Below, piece after piece: positions 45,125 to 53,698 of a stretch of 64,000 nucleotides of DNA. Origin of the DNA: Bacteroidota bacterium (GTDB lineage Bacteria > Bacteroidota > Ignavibacteria > UBA10030); the NCBI GenBank assembly GCA_025454835.1, contig JALONQ010000001.1, positions 62,001 to 126,000 of the forward strand, in the 5' to 3' direction. A program made the translations under genes and the position numbers. The notes under the pieces were generated by a model. That model saw nothing but the letters and a program-made list of their open reading frames with translations. It had not been told where the DNA came from and did no database searches. Within the stretch, counting starts at the first letter, position 1. Each line of letters starts with the position of its first letter.

Positions 45125-45185
45125 AAAAGGGACAACCCTCCGGCGTGTCGATATCACCGTGATGACGACTCTTCGGCGGCTTTCG

Positions 45186-45215
45186 TTGATACTGCCTGCG
45201 TTTTCGCCTATCTTG
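45186..45215 (+). promoter_or_regulatory. Putative Bacteroidota-type promoter for glcD
   Basis: TTG at 45186 and TATCTTG at 45209 have the 23-nt distance and match the consensus closely. The glcD ATG lies 15 nt after the downstream box and lacks a clear Shine-Dalgarno. Confidence 0.62.
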
Positions 45216-45223
45216 CCCTTGCC

Positions 45224-46681
45224 ATGCTTTCCTCCCGAGCCCTTCAACAGCTGAGCGCGCTACTGGGAACCGAGAACGTTCTCACCTCGGAGGAGGACCG
45301 CATCACGCACGCCTACGATGGTACGCCCCTTCTGCATCAACTTCCGTTGGCGGTTCTTCGTCCCCGGTCCGCCGAACAGATCTCTGCGATCCTGCGACTG
45401 GCCCACGAAGAAAGGTTCTCCGTTGTTCCGCGAGGCTCCGGTTCCGGTCTGAGCGGTGGGTCCGTGCCGGTCGAGGGATCCATCGTGCTGCTCACGAATC
45501 ACTGGACCCGCATCCTCGAGGTTGATGAGCGCAACCTGACGGCATGGGTCGAGCCCGGTGTCATCACCGCGAAGCTCCAGGCGGAGGTCGAGGCTCGAGG
45601 CCTTTTCTACCCTCCTGACCCGGGCAGTGCCGCGATATCGACCATCGGCGGAAACGTCGCTGAGAATGCCGGAGGACTGCGCGGCTTAAAATACGGCGTC
45701 ACGAAGAACTACGTCCTTGGGATCGAGGTCGTGCTTCCGTCCGGCGAAGCCATGTTGTTGGGCGGGAAGTCCGTCAAAGATGTGGCCGGATACAACTTGA
45801 AGGATGTTCTCATCGGTTCGGAGGGGACCCTGGGAGTTTTCACGAAGATCCTCCTCAAGTTGGTCCCCAAGCCGGAAGCTTCTCGTACGATGCTGGCCTT
45901 CTTCAATTCGATGTCAGATGCGGGGGAGACCGTCTCCGCGATCATCGCTGCTCGGATCTTGCCTGCGGCGCTCGAATTCCTCGACCAGACGACTGTTCGT
46001 TGCGTCGAAGAGTTTGCTCACTTGGGTCTGCCAACTTCCATCGATGCGCTGCTCCTTATCGAGGTTGACGGCCGTCCCGCTGTCGTCGAGGAGGACCTGG
46101 CGACCATCGAAGCGATCTGCCGGCGTCATCGTGCCATCGAGATCCGGGTGGCCCGGGATGCGGGTGAAGCAGCGCGGCTTCGAAGCGCGCGCAAGGTGGC
46201 CTTCTCGGCACTCGCCCGCATCAAGCCCACGACCATCCTGGAGGATGTCACGGTGCCGCGCAGTGATGTCGCGCCGATGTTGGAACGGATCCAGGCGATC
46301 GCACGGGCGCATGGATTGCTGTTCGGAAATTTTGGCCACGCCGGCGACGGGAACCTGCATCCGACCTGCCTGACCGACGAACGCGACAAGGCGGAGATCC
46401 ACCGGGCCGAAGCGGCTTTCGAAGAGATCTTCAATGAAGCGATCCGATTCGGCGGAACGATCACCGGCGAACATGGGACCGGCCTCGCGAAGCGAAAGTT
46501 CCTCGAACGGTTGACCGATCCTCCTGCCCTTGGCATGATGCGTGCCCTGAAGCAGGTCATCGACCCGGACGGTGTCCTCAACCCGGGAAAGGTCTTGACG
46601 CTCAAGCCCCGCTGTGAAGGACCGCTTCCACGGGACCGACAGCAGGTGGAGCGATTCCTTGCGTTGGGAGCCTTCACCTGA
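45224..46681 (+). CDS. glcD: FAD-linked 2-hydroxy acid oxidase (glycolate oxidase GlcD subunit)
   Basis: The 485-residue flavoprotein has a PCMH FAD-binding domain (VPRGSGSGLSGGSVPVEGS; STIGGNVAENAGGLRGLKYG) and a C-terminal FAD-oxidase domain with GNFGHAGDGNLHPTCLTDE and TITGEHGTGLAKRKFL. GlcD oxidises glycolate or D-lactate and passes electrons to the iron-sulfur protein GlcF, encoded two genes downstream. It is first gene of the operon. Confidence 0.93.
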   Translation: MLSSRALQQLSALLGTENVLTSEEDRITHAYDGTPLLHQLPLAVLRPRSAEQISAILRLAHEERFSVVPRGSGSGLSGGSVPVEGSIVLLTNHWTRILEVDERNLTAWVEPGVITAKLQAEVEARGLFYPPDPGSAAISTIGGNVAENAGGLRGLKYGVTKNYVLGIEVVLPSGEAMLLGGKSVKDVAGYNLKDVLIGSEGTLGVFTKILLKLVPKPEASRTMLAFFNSMSDAGETVSAIIAARILPAALEFLDQTTVRCVEEFAHLGLPTSIDALLLIEVDGRPAVVEEDLATIEAICRRHRAIEIRVARDAGEAARLRSARKVAFSALARIKPTTILEDVTVPRSDVAPMLERIQAIARAHGLLFGNFGHAGDGNLHPTCLTDERDKAEIHRAEAAFEEIFNEAIRFGGTITGEHGTGLAKRKFLERLTDPPALGMMRALKQVIDPDGVLNPGKVLTLKPRCEGPLPRDRQQVERFLALGAFT

Positions 46682-47349
46682 TCCCGCTCAAGGACCGAAA
46701 TCCGACCCGGCGGTTCCCGTTCGTGACGATTATCCTCATTGCCACGAACATCCTTGCCTGGTTCTATCAGTTGTCGCTCGGCGACCGCCTCGACGGCTTT
46801 TTCGCGACCTACGGACTAATCCCGGCCCAATGGACGCTGGCATGGTCGGGCAGGGGAGACCTGTTCGTCGCAATGGTCCCGCTGTTCGCATCGTTGTTCC
46901 TGCACGGCGGCTGGATGCACCTCATCGGCAACATGCTCTACCTCTGGGTCTTCGGCGACAATGTCGAGGACAAGCTTGGCCCGACCCGATTTACGGTGTT
47001 CTACCTCCTCTGCGGGATCATTGCCTCGCTCGTGCACGTTGCGATCGATCCCGTGTCGCCAGTGCCGACGGTTGGCGCCAGCGGCGCCATCTCCGGCGTG
47101 CTGGGCGCATATGTGGTGCTCTTCCCAAAGGCCAGGGTGCTCACCCTCATTCCGATCATCGTCTTTCTGCATGTCGTGGAGCTTCCGGCACTCATCGTGC
47201 TTGGTCTTTGGTTCGCGCTGCAGTTCGTTAACGGAATGGTCTCCATCGGCCTGGACACGGCCGGAATGGGTGGCGTTGCGTGGTGGGCGCACATCGGCGG
47301 GTTTGTGGCTGGCATGCTGATGGTCATTCCGATGCGGAGGTTTCGGTGA
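46678..47349 (+). CDS. Rhomboid-family intramembrane serine protease (apparent CTG start)
   Basis: The track begins at GTG 46723, but the conserved rhomboid N-terminus (IPLKDRNPTRRFPFV) lies just upstream in frame. The only start-like codon before it is CTG 46678, in a CTGA overlap with the glcD stop and 7 nt after GGGAG. The 223-residue protein has about six helices, LHGGWMHLIGNMLYLWVFG, the serine motif GASGAISGVLGAY and the catalytic histidine in AHIGGFVAGM. It cleaves substrates within the membrane; the substrate is unknown. Its placement between glcD and glcF is notable. Confidence 0.87.
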   Translation: MIPLKDRNPTRRFPFVTIILIATNILAWFYQLSLGDRLDGFFATYGLIPAQWTLAWSGRGDLFVAMVPLFASLFLHGGWMHLIGNMLYLWVFGDNVEDKLGPTRFTVFYLLCGIIASLVHVAIDPVSPVPTVGASGAISGVLGAYVVLFPKARVLTLIPIIVFLHVVELPALIVLGLWFALQFVNGMVSIGLDTAGMGGVAWWAHIGGFVAGMLMVIPMRRFR

Positions 47350-48665
47350 CCTCCTCCGGACCCAAGGCGTTCGCCGGCGTGGACATCCCGAGCGATGACA
47401 TCATCACCAATTGCATGCATTGCGGTCTCTGCCTCCCGACGTGTCCCACGTTTCAGCTCACAGGTCTGGAGAAGTCGTCCCCGCGTGGCCGCATTCAACT
47501 CATTAAGGCGGTCGCCGAAGGGAAGTTGGGCTTGACGGAGGGGTTCGTCGAAGAGATGAACTTCTGCCTCGACTGCCAGGCCTGCGAGACGGCCTGTCCG
47601 GCGGGCGTGAGGTACGGCTCGCTGGTCGAAGCTGCCAGGGCGCAGATCTTCATCCAAGGGGCGGAGTCGTGGACCTCGCGGCGTCTTAAGCGGTTCCTGC
47701 TGGGGTGGGTGTTCGCGGACCAGTCGCGGCTGAAGATCCTGGCGATCCTCCTTCGCTGGTACCAACGGTCAGGCCTCGCGTGGTTTGTCCAGAAGAGCGG
47801 CTTCCTGAACCTGATCTCACGAAGACTGGCCGCCACGCAAGGACTGGCGCCGCAGATCAGGCTGGAATTCAGCTCTGAGACCCTTGCCGAGGTCCTTCCC
47901 GCCTACGGCGAGCGACGATTTCGGGTGGGAATGCTCACGGGTTGTATCATGGATGTGGCCTACAGTGACGTCAACTTGGCCACCGTGGAGTTGCTCCGCC
48001 AGCATGGATGTGATGTGGTCACTCCCCGCGGCCAGGCCTGCTGCGGCTCGCTGACGGCCCACAACGGAGACATGGATGCGGCTCGAGCCATGGCCAAGAA
48101 CCTCCTCGACGCCTTCTCCGGACAACAGGTCGACCACATTGTGCTCAATTCGGCAGGCTGTGGCGCATTCATGAAGGAATACGGCCATCTCTTTGCCGAG
48201 GATCCGCAGCGAAAGGAAAATGCAGCGGCCTTGTCGGCCAAATGCCTCGATCTGACTCAATTCCTGGCTCGGCACGGCTACCGCCCGACAACCACGCCGA
48301 AGGGAGCTTCGCATGGTCGAGCCCTTCGTGTCACTTATCATGACGCTTGCCATCTGGCCCACACGCAACGAGTGACCGTCGAACCTCGGACTTTGCTTGC
48401 CATGATACCCGGGATCGAGTTCGTCGAGCTTCCAGAAGCATCATGGTGTTGTGGAAGTGCAGGCATCTATAATGTTGTTCGATATGATGATGCCCATCAT
48501 ATTCTCGAGCGTAAGCTGAACAATATCATGAGCATCAAGCCCGACGTGATCGTCACCGGTAATCCTGGTTGCATGCTTCAGATCGAGCATGGCCTTCGAC
48601 AAGAGGGGCTCAACATCCGGATCGTCCATACCGCTGCATTCCTTCATGAAGCCTGCCAAATCTAG
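47346..48665 (+). CDS. glcF: Glycolate oxidase iron-sulfur subunit GlcF
   Basis: GTG 47346 overlaps the rhomboid stop (GTGA) with GGAGG upstream, giving 439 residues. Two 4Fe-4S motifs are at the N-terminus (CMHCGLCLPTCP; CLDCQACETACPAGV). Two CCG domains follow (QACCGSLTAHNGD; ASWCCGSAGIYN). The protein accepts electrons from GlcD and passes them to the quinone pool. It overlaps the following gene by 20 nt. Confidence 0.93.
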   Translation: MTSSGPKAFAGVDIPSDDIITNCMHCGLCLPTCPTFQLTGLEKSSPRGRIQLIKAVAEGKLGLTEGFVEEMNFCLDCQACETACPAGVRYGSLVEAARAQIFIQGAESWTSRRLKRFLLGWVFADQSRLKILAILLRWYQRSGLAWFVQKSGFLNLISRRLAATQGLAPQIRLEFSSETLAEVLPAYGERRFRVGMLTGCIMDVAYSDVNLATVELLRQHGCDVVTPRGQACCGSLTAHNGDMDAARAMAKNLLDAFSGQQVDHIVLNSAGCGAFMKEYGHLFAEDPQRKENAAALSAKCLDLTQFLARHGYRPTTTPKGASHGRALRVTYHDACHLAHTQRVTVEPRTLLAMIPGIEFVELPEASWCCGSAGIYNVVRYDDAHHILERKLNNIMSIKPDVIVTGNPGCMLQIEHGLRQEGLNIRIVHTAAFLHEACQI

Positions 48666-49152
48666 ACTCACCGCATACCTTTCAGGCGGCATGCAATACG
48701 CTCCCCGGCGTGGCGCTGAATGGCGTGAAGAACTCGCTCTGTGGCTCAAAGTGCACCTCGGGCATGCAGCGATCGACCCGGTGCGCAGCTCCAGGCGACT
48801 GATGGCTCGCATGAGGGCGTCTGGGGCGAAACTGCACGGAAAGCGGCGCAGGGGTGGCGACTGGCCGGCCTTCTTTCGGGCTGTCGTCGATATCGATACA
48901 GGCCTCGTCGCCAATCGGTCTGACTATGTCATTTGCTTGTGGAACACGAGCGCCCGTCGAGGCGCTGGCACCCAAGGCGAACTGACCGTGGCAAGGCGGG
49001 TCCGAATGCCCGTCTACCTCGTCAGCCGCGCACCGATTGAACGACTGCCCGGTTGGATCCAAGGTTGCACCACCCGTCATTTTGGCAATTGGACTGACCT
49101 TCAAGTCTTTTTGCTGAAACGCTATGCAAGCCATAGAACCAAAAGAGGATAG
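48646..49152 (+). CDS. Nucleoside 2-deoxyribosyltransferase-like protein (tentative)
   Basis: ATG 48646 gives 168 residues. The pattern YLSGGMQYAPRRGAEWREEL, AAIDPVRSS, then DIDTGLVANRSDYVICLWNT and AGTQGELTVARRVRMPVYLV matches nucleoside 2-deoxyribosyltransferase/DUF4406-type proteins, which have a Rossmann-like fold and bind nucleosides; the glutamate in QGE corresponds to the usual nucleophile position. Identity is tentative. It overlaps glcF and lies 4 nt before the asparaginase. Confidence 0.6.
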   Translation: MKPAKSRLTAYLSGGMQYAPRRGAEWREELALWLKVHLGHAAIDPVRSSRRLMARMRASGAKLHGKRRRGGDWPAFFRAVVDIDTGLVANRSDYVICLWNTSARRGAGTQGELTVARRVRMPVYLVSRAPIERLPGWIQGCTTRHFGNWTDLQVFLLKRYASHRTKRG

Positions 49153-49156
49153 CCCC

Positions 49157-50224
49157 ATGACGCTCAAGCGACGTGATTTCCTTCGTTCGGCCACTCTGGC
49201 AGGTGCCGCGGCAGCTCTTCCGAGCACGCTCCAAGGCGCAATCGCCACAGCCCGACCCAGCTCGGCGTCCCGGGCAGTGGTCATTGCCAGCGCCAATGGC
49301 CTGAAGGCAACGTCAGAAGCCATGCAGATGATCAAGAACGGATCCGATGCCCTTGATGCCGTCATTGCTGGCGTCAACATTGTCGAAGATGACCCGAACG
49401 ACAATTCCGTGGGATATGGCGGACTTCCGAACGAAGAGGGGGACGTGGAATTGGATTCATCCGTCATGCATGGACCATCCGGACGTGGCGGGGCGGTCGC
49501 TTCTCTGCGCAATATCAAGAACCCATCGAAGGTCGCCAGATTGGTCATGGAAAGGACCGATCACGTCTTGCTGGTCGGTGACGGCGCCCTACGGTTCGCC
49601 AAGGCGCACGGTTTCAAGGAAGAAGATCTTCTCACGGAGGAGTCGCGCAAGATCTGGCTGAAGTGGAAGGAGAACTTGAGCCGCGAAGATGACTGGCTGC
49701 CGCCGCACGACATCGATGCCGCCGACGTCGGCGAAACGATGCCGCGATGGGAACGCACAACGGGGACCATCAACTGCAATGCGGTCGACCTCAAGGGAAA
49801 CGTCTCTGGATGCACGACCACCAGCGGACTTGCCTTCAAGATCCCGGGGAGGGTGGGGGACTCGCCGATCCTTGGAGCGGGACTCTACGTTGACAACGAG
49901 GTCGGCGCCGCCGGCTCCACGGGCCGGGGTGAGGCCAACCTGCTTTCCTGCAGCAGCGTTATGATCGTGGAGTTCATGCGTCAGGGCCGATCTCCTCAGG
50001 ATGCATGTCTCATGGCCTGCGAACGGATCGCCGGACGGACGAGGGAGAAGCGACTGCTTGATGCCAAAGGGCGTCCGCGCTTCAACGTCAACTTCTACGC
50101 GATCAACAAGGCGGGAGACTTCGGGGGAGCGGCGATCTGGAGCGGCGCTCGGTTTGCCGTGAACACGGGTGAGCCGGAGAGCCGTCTTGTCGAGATGGCC
50201 CACCTTTATCAGCGGGAGCGCTAG
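49157..50224 (+). CDS. Tat-exported Ntn-hydrolase, N4-(beta-GlcNAc)-L-asparaginase/isoaspartyl peptidase family
   Basis: ATG 49157, after AGAGGAT, begins MTLKRRDFLRSATLAGAAAAL, a twin-arginine signal. The mature part follows the asparaginase-2 layout: GSDALDAVIAGVNIVEDDP, SVGYGGLPNEEG, VELDSSVMHGP, and the autocleavage region ERTTGTINCNAVDLKGNVSG with the nucleophile threonine, plus GAAGSTGRGEAN. It should act in the periplasm on glycosylasparagine or isoaspartyl substrates. 355 residues. Confidence 0.92.
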   Translation: MTLKRRDFLRSATLAGAAAALPSTLQGAIATARPSSASRAVVIASANGLKATSEAMQMIKNGSDALDAVIAGVNIVEDDPNDNSVGYGGLPNEEGDVELDSSVMHGPSGRGGAVASLRNIKNPSKVARLVMERTDHVLLVGDGALRFAKAHGFKEEDLLTEESRKIWLKWKENLSREDDWLPPHDIDAADVGETMPRWERTTGTINCNAVDLKGNVSGCTTTSGLAFKIPGRVGDSPILGAGLYVDNEVGAAGSTGRGEANLLSCSSVMIVEFMRQGRSPQDACLMACERIAGRTREKRLLDAKGRPRFNVNFYAINKAGDFGGAAIWSGARFAVNTGEPESRLVEMAHLYQRER

Positions 50225-50229
50225 GGACT

Positions 50230-51453
50230 ATGCCTTGGATAGTGATGGTGCAGCTGACAGTCTTCCTTCCCCTGGTCCTCCTGAATATCTACGCCGGGGG
50301 AAAGTTGGCGCGTGCCCTCGAAGCGTTCGCCCGCTGGCCGTTGTCGAGGGCTCGACGGATCGTGTATGCGGTCCTGGCCGTGCTGAACGCACTTCCTCTG
50401 GTAGCCTTCCTGGTCTATTGGTTGCAGGGGCGTCGTGCCATGCTCTGGTTCTCCGGCGAGAGCCTGTGGGTTGACGCGGTCTTGGTCTATCCCTTCTGGA
50501 CCATCCTCGTCATTCTCGTGCAGCTCGCCATTGTCTTCCTGGCGTGGGACTTCGTGGGACTCGTGTTGCGCCTGATCGGGAAACCGGACCGTGACGCTTG
50601 GCGGCGACGGACGCATGCTTTTTCCGTCTGGGCCTGGATCGTTGTTTCGGTCTACTCCATCGCCACGATCATCGCCGACACCTCGCAGGCGCGTGTCGAT
50701 CGTCTCGACGTGGTTCTGCCGGTCGAAGCGGCTTCGCTTGACGGCTTTCGGATCCTGCAGATCTCCGATGTGCAAGGGGACGGCCGGACGACCGAACGCA
50801 AGATCAGCCGATTCATCGAACAAGCGCTCGCGCTCGAGCCCGACCTGGTGCTCAACGGAGGCGACATCGTCACCGGCGGCACCGACTACATCGCGTCGAC
50901 AGCCCGTTTGCTGGGCAAACTGACCGCTCCGTACGGCCACATTTGCGCCGTCGGCGATCATGATATCTTCTCCGACAAGTCGATGGTCGTCACCGAACTC
51001 CGACGCAACGGCATCGTCGTCGCTGACGATACGAGCTTCGTGATCGACACCGATCGGGGCAGCATCGGACTGACCCTCGTGACGTACACCTATCGCCAAC
51101 GTCCCGATCCAGCGACCGTCGATAGCCTTCTGAATGAAAATGGTGTGCCGTTCCGGATCCTCCTGCTGCATCAGCCCAACAAAGAGATCGTCGAGAACGC
51201 TTCCGCAGATTCGATCGACCTTGTCCTCGCGGGTCACACCCACGGCGGCGGAGTAGCCTTCGGGATCCCGGGAATCGCTTTGCTCGCTCCGGCGTCGTTC
51301 GAATCGCCCTACGTCAGCGGCGCCTACCGCGTCGGCCACACCGTGGTGAACGTCACGAACGGACTCGGGTTCACACTCGCGCCGATCCGGTTCCATGCCC
51401 CGCTGGAAATGACGCTGATCACTCTGCGGGCGCCCGGGACAAACCAACGATGA
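50230..51453 (+). CDS. Membrane calcineurin-like metallophosphoesterase with altered metal motif
   Basis: The 407-residue protein has about four N-terminal membrane helices and a C-terminal phosphoesterase domain. Motifs are ILQISDVQGDG (usual DxH is DxQ), VLNGGDIVTG, VGDHDIF (usual GNHD is GDHD), LLLHQPN and LAGHTHGGG. The loss of two conserved ligand/catalytic residues suggests altered metal binding or specificity. Relatives (YkoQ/YaeI/LpxG-like) hydrolyse lipid phosphates. It overlaps ygfZ by 4 nt. Confidence 0.87.
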   Translation: MPWIVMVQLTVFLPLVLLNIYAGGKLARALEAFARWPLSRARRIVYAVLAVLNALPLVAFLVYWLQGRRAMLWFSGESLWVDAVLVYPFWTILVILVQLAIVFLAWDFVGLVLRLIGKPDRDAWRRRTHAFSVWAWIVVSVYSIATIIADTSQARVDRLDVVLPVEAASLDGFRILQISDVQGDGRTTERKISRFIEQALALEPDLVLNGGDIVTGGTDYIASTARLLGKLTAPYGHICAVGDHDIFSDKSMVVTELRRNGIVVADDTSFVIDTDRGSIGLTLVTYTYRQRPDPATVDSLLNENGVPFRILLLHQPNKEIVENASADSIDLVLAGHTHGGGVAFGIPGIALLAPASFESPYVSGAYRVGHTVVNVTNGLGFTLAPIRFHAPLEMTLITLRAPGTNQR

Positions 51454-52349
51454 CCACTTACGTGAGCCACCACCGACTGGAAGGACGGCGGGTCTACCGG
51501 CTCACCGGCTCGGAGAGCCGGGACCTCCTCCAGCGCATCTCGACCGCCGACCTCACTTCGCTGTCCGTCGACCGTCCTGTCGCGACGCTCCTGACAGATG
51601 AGAAAGGGAGGGTTGTCGACCTCGTCGGGGTGATTCTGGAGGCCAGCGGGTCCATTCTCGTCGCCTGCATTGGAGACCACGACGGCCGTGTTCGCAGTTG
51701 GCTCGAGCGGTTCATTATCATGGAAGACGTGAGCGTCGCCGATGTCTCCGAGCAGTTGACCTCGATCGTCGTGTACGCCGGTGGGGGAGACGGTGACTGG
51801 ACATTGCCGAACGTCCCTCAGGCTCCGCTGGTGCCCATCCCGCTCGTTCGCCACACGTGTGGTTTGGCCCTGACCGCCGTGAGCAGCGCAGACGACGCCG
51901 GGACGGTCTTGTCCGGGCTCGGGACGTCCGTCGATTCGCAAAGGTTCCATCACGACCGGGTGGCTGCCGGCGTGCCCTGGATGGGAACGGAGATCGGCGA
52001 GCAACGTCATCCGCTTGAAGCTCGCCTGCGCCGCCTGATCAGTTTCACAAAGGGCTGTTACATCGGTCAAGAAGTGATCGCTCGACTCGACGCCTACCGT
52101 AAGGTGCAGATGGCGCTGACCCGCTTCACGGGCTCGATCGCATCAGGCGAGCGACTTCCGATCGCGCTGACATCGTCCGACGGTGCCAGTGCCGGCCTCG
52201 TCACGTCGGCGGGTGGAACGGACACGAGCGTTTGCGGATTGGGGTTTGTGAGGGTGAACATGCTCAAGGGAGATCTGACGTTGCGGTCTCCGAACGGCAC
52301 GGCGGTCATTCCGCTCGACACTGATGCATCAGAGCATATCTATTCGTAA
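51450..52349 (+). CDS. ygfZ: YgfZ/GcvT-like folate-binding iron-sulfur protein
   Basis: The 299-residue protein has the YgfZ signature KGCYIGQEVIARLDAY with its conserved cysteine. The N-terminal part resembles the GcvT tetrahydrofolate-binding fold (SRDLLQRISTADLTSLSVDR). YgfZ uses folate to help repair or assemble iron-sulfur enzymes. Start ATG overlaps the previous stop (ATGA). Confidence 0.92.
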   Translation: MTTYVSHHRLEGRRVYRLTGSESRDLLQRISTADLTSLSVDRPVATLLTDEKGRVVDLVGVILEASGSILVACIGDHDGRVRSWLERFIIMEDVSVADVSEQLTSIVVYAGGGDGDWTLPNVPQAPLVPIPLVRHTCGLALTAVSSADDAGTVLSGLGTSVDSQRFHHDRVAAGVPWMGTEIGEQRHPLEARLRRLISFTKGCYIGQEVIARLDAYRKVQMALTRFTGSIASGERLPIALTSSDGASAGLVTSAGGTDTSVCGLGFVRVNMLKGDLTLRSPNGTAVIPLDTDASEHIYS

Positions 52350-52383
52350 CCATCGCTATCCCTCTTTCTCCAACACGTCTGCC

Positions 52384-53232
52384 ATGGCAAAGAAACCCCT
52401 TCAGCGCGCCGCCAAGTCCTACAAAGACCTGGAATTTCTCAACAGCCCCGATGCGCGATCACTGCGGATCATGTCGGAATTCCTCCATCCGCTGTCGCAG
52501 TTTCGCCGGAAAGGCATCAGAGACACGGTCGTCTTCTTCGGAAGCGCGCGCCTGCCGTCACCCGTCGACGCGCGCAAAGCCCTGACGAAAGCCGAACGTT
52601 CTGCACGCCGCGCTCCAAGCAAGAAGCAGCTTCAGACGCTGGCCGCAGCCCGTGTCGACCTAGAGATGTCTCGCTATTATGAAGAAGCCGTTCAGCTCGC
52701 TCGCCTGATGACCGATTGGTCGAAGCGGCTGTTTCAACTGAATCGGTTCGTCGTATGCTCTGGTGGCGGGCCCGGGATCATGGAAGCGGCGAATCGGGGA
52801 GCGCAGTTGGCGAAAGGACGATCCGTCGGGTTGAACATCAGTCTCCCGTTCGAACAAAATCCGAATCGGTACATCTCCCCGGACCTGAACTTCGAGTTCC
52901 ACTACTTCTTCATGCGGAAGTTCTGGTTCGTTTACCTGGCCAAAGCCTTCGTGATGTTTCCGGGCGGGTTCGGCACGTTCGACGAACTCATGGAAGTACT
53001 TACCCTCCTCCAGACCAAGAAGATCAAGAAGCCCGTCGTCGTGGTCCTGTACGGAAGAGAGTTCTGGAATAGCGTCATTCATTTCGAGGAGTTCGTCAAG
53101 CGCCGCCTCGTCAGTCCGGAGGACCTCGACCTTTTCGAGTACGCCGACACACCCGAGGAGGCCTACCGGATCCTCACAAAGCGGCTGAAGGCCCTGTATC
53201 CCAAGGAAACGGAAGAGCAGACGAATACTTAG
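52384..53232 (+). CDS. LOG-family protein (lysine decarboxylase-like Rossmann)
   Basis: ATG 52384 gives 282 residues; the 52324 start lies inside ygfZ. The LOG motifs SGGGPGIMEAANRGA and FPGGFGTFDELMEVLTLLQ are intact. Related proteins hydrolyse cytokinin ribotides or nucleotide 5'-monophosphates. The N-terminal helical extension (about 90 residues) is longer than in minimal LOG proteins. Substrate unknown. Confidence 0.9.
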   Translation: MAKKPLQRAAKSYKDLEFLNSPDARSLRIMSEFLHPLSQFRRKGIRDTVVFFGSARLPSPVDARKALTKAERSARRAPSKKQLQTLAAARVDLEMSRYYEEAVQLARLMTDWSKRLFQLNRFVVCSGGGPGIMEAANRGAQLAKGRSVGLNISLPFEQNPNRYISPDLNFEFHYFFMRKFWFVYLAKAFVMFPGGFGTFDELMEVLTLLQTKKIKKPVVVVLYGREFWNSVIHFEEFVKRRLVSPEDLDLFEYADTPEEAYRILTKRLKALYPKETEEQTNT

Positions 53233-53244
53233 CAATTTGTTCAT

Positions 53245-53274
53245 TTGATTCTGCCTGACGAAGCCCGTACCTTG
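53245..53274 (+). promoter_or_regulatory. Putative Bacteroidota-type promoter for ssrA
   Basis: TTTG with its TTG at 53245 and TACCTTG at 53268 gives the 23-nt spacing. The mature tmRNA starts 23 nt after the downstream box, leaving about 10 nt of precursor leader. Confidence 0.65.
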
Positions 53275-53290
53275 TGTGGTGGACCTCATT

Positions 53291-53657
53291 GGGGGTGACC
53301 TGGCTTCGACGGGGAATGAGGGGTTCAGAACTGCATACCGTGGGGGTGCCGAACCACGATAATCCTTGGTACAAACTGCATAAGTGCCAATAACACTTAC
53401 GCTCTGGCTGCTTAATATTAAGTAGCCCGTTTCCCGCGTGCCCGCCTGTCGGCGCGTGACGAAACGCCGCAATGACAGGCTAGCGACCCACCGTGCGACG
53501 GGGTGGGAAGTGAAGCCCCGAAAGGGCACCACCGTCGCTGGCACATGGGGCATCCTGTCGACCGGAGTTCCCAAGTGCGAGATCCAAAGGTCGGCTACGT
53601 ATGGAGACGTTCTGCGCACCTTTTCTTCGGACCGGGGTTCGACTCCCCGCACCTCCA
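53291..53657 (+). ncRNA. ssrA: tmRNA (ssrA)
   Basis: The 5' GGGGGTG and 3' CACCTCC pair as an acceptor stem with the alanine G3:U70 pair, and the T-arm CGGGG-TTCGACT-CCCCG is present, with discriminator A at 53657. CCA is not encoded. The tag frame runs GCC at 53386 to TAA at 53415 and encodes ANNTYALAA. About 367 nt, a normal length. It rescues stalled ribosomes with SmpB. Confidence 0.96.
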
Positions 53658-53698
53658 CGCTTTCATTCCAGTGACCGAGAGATCACTCCTCATCTCCC

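Noticed and set aside
53438-53674. ORF inside the ssrA region
   Set aside because: The region is the 3' half of tmRNA, with the T-arm and acceptor stem; it is not protein coding.
53670-53687. Terminator after ssrA
   Set aside because: AGTGA/TCACT is a 5-bp stem with an 8-nt loop and no T-run, so it is too weak to call as a terminator.
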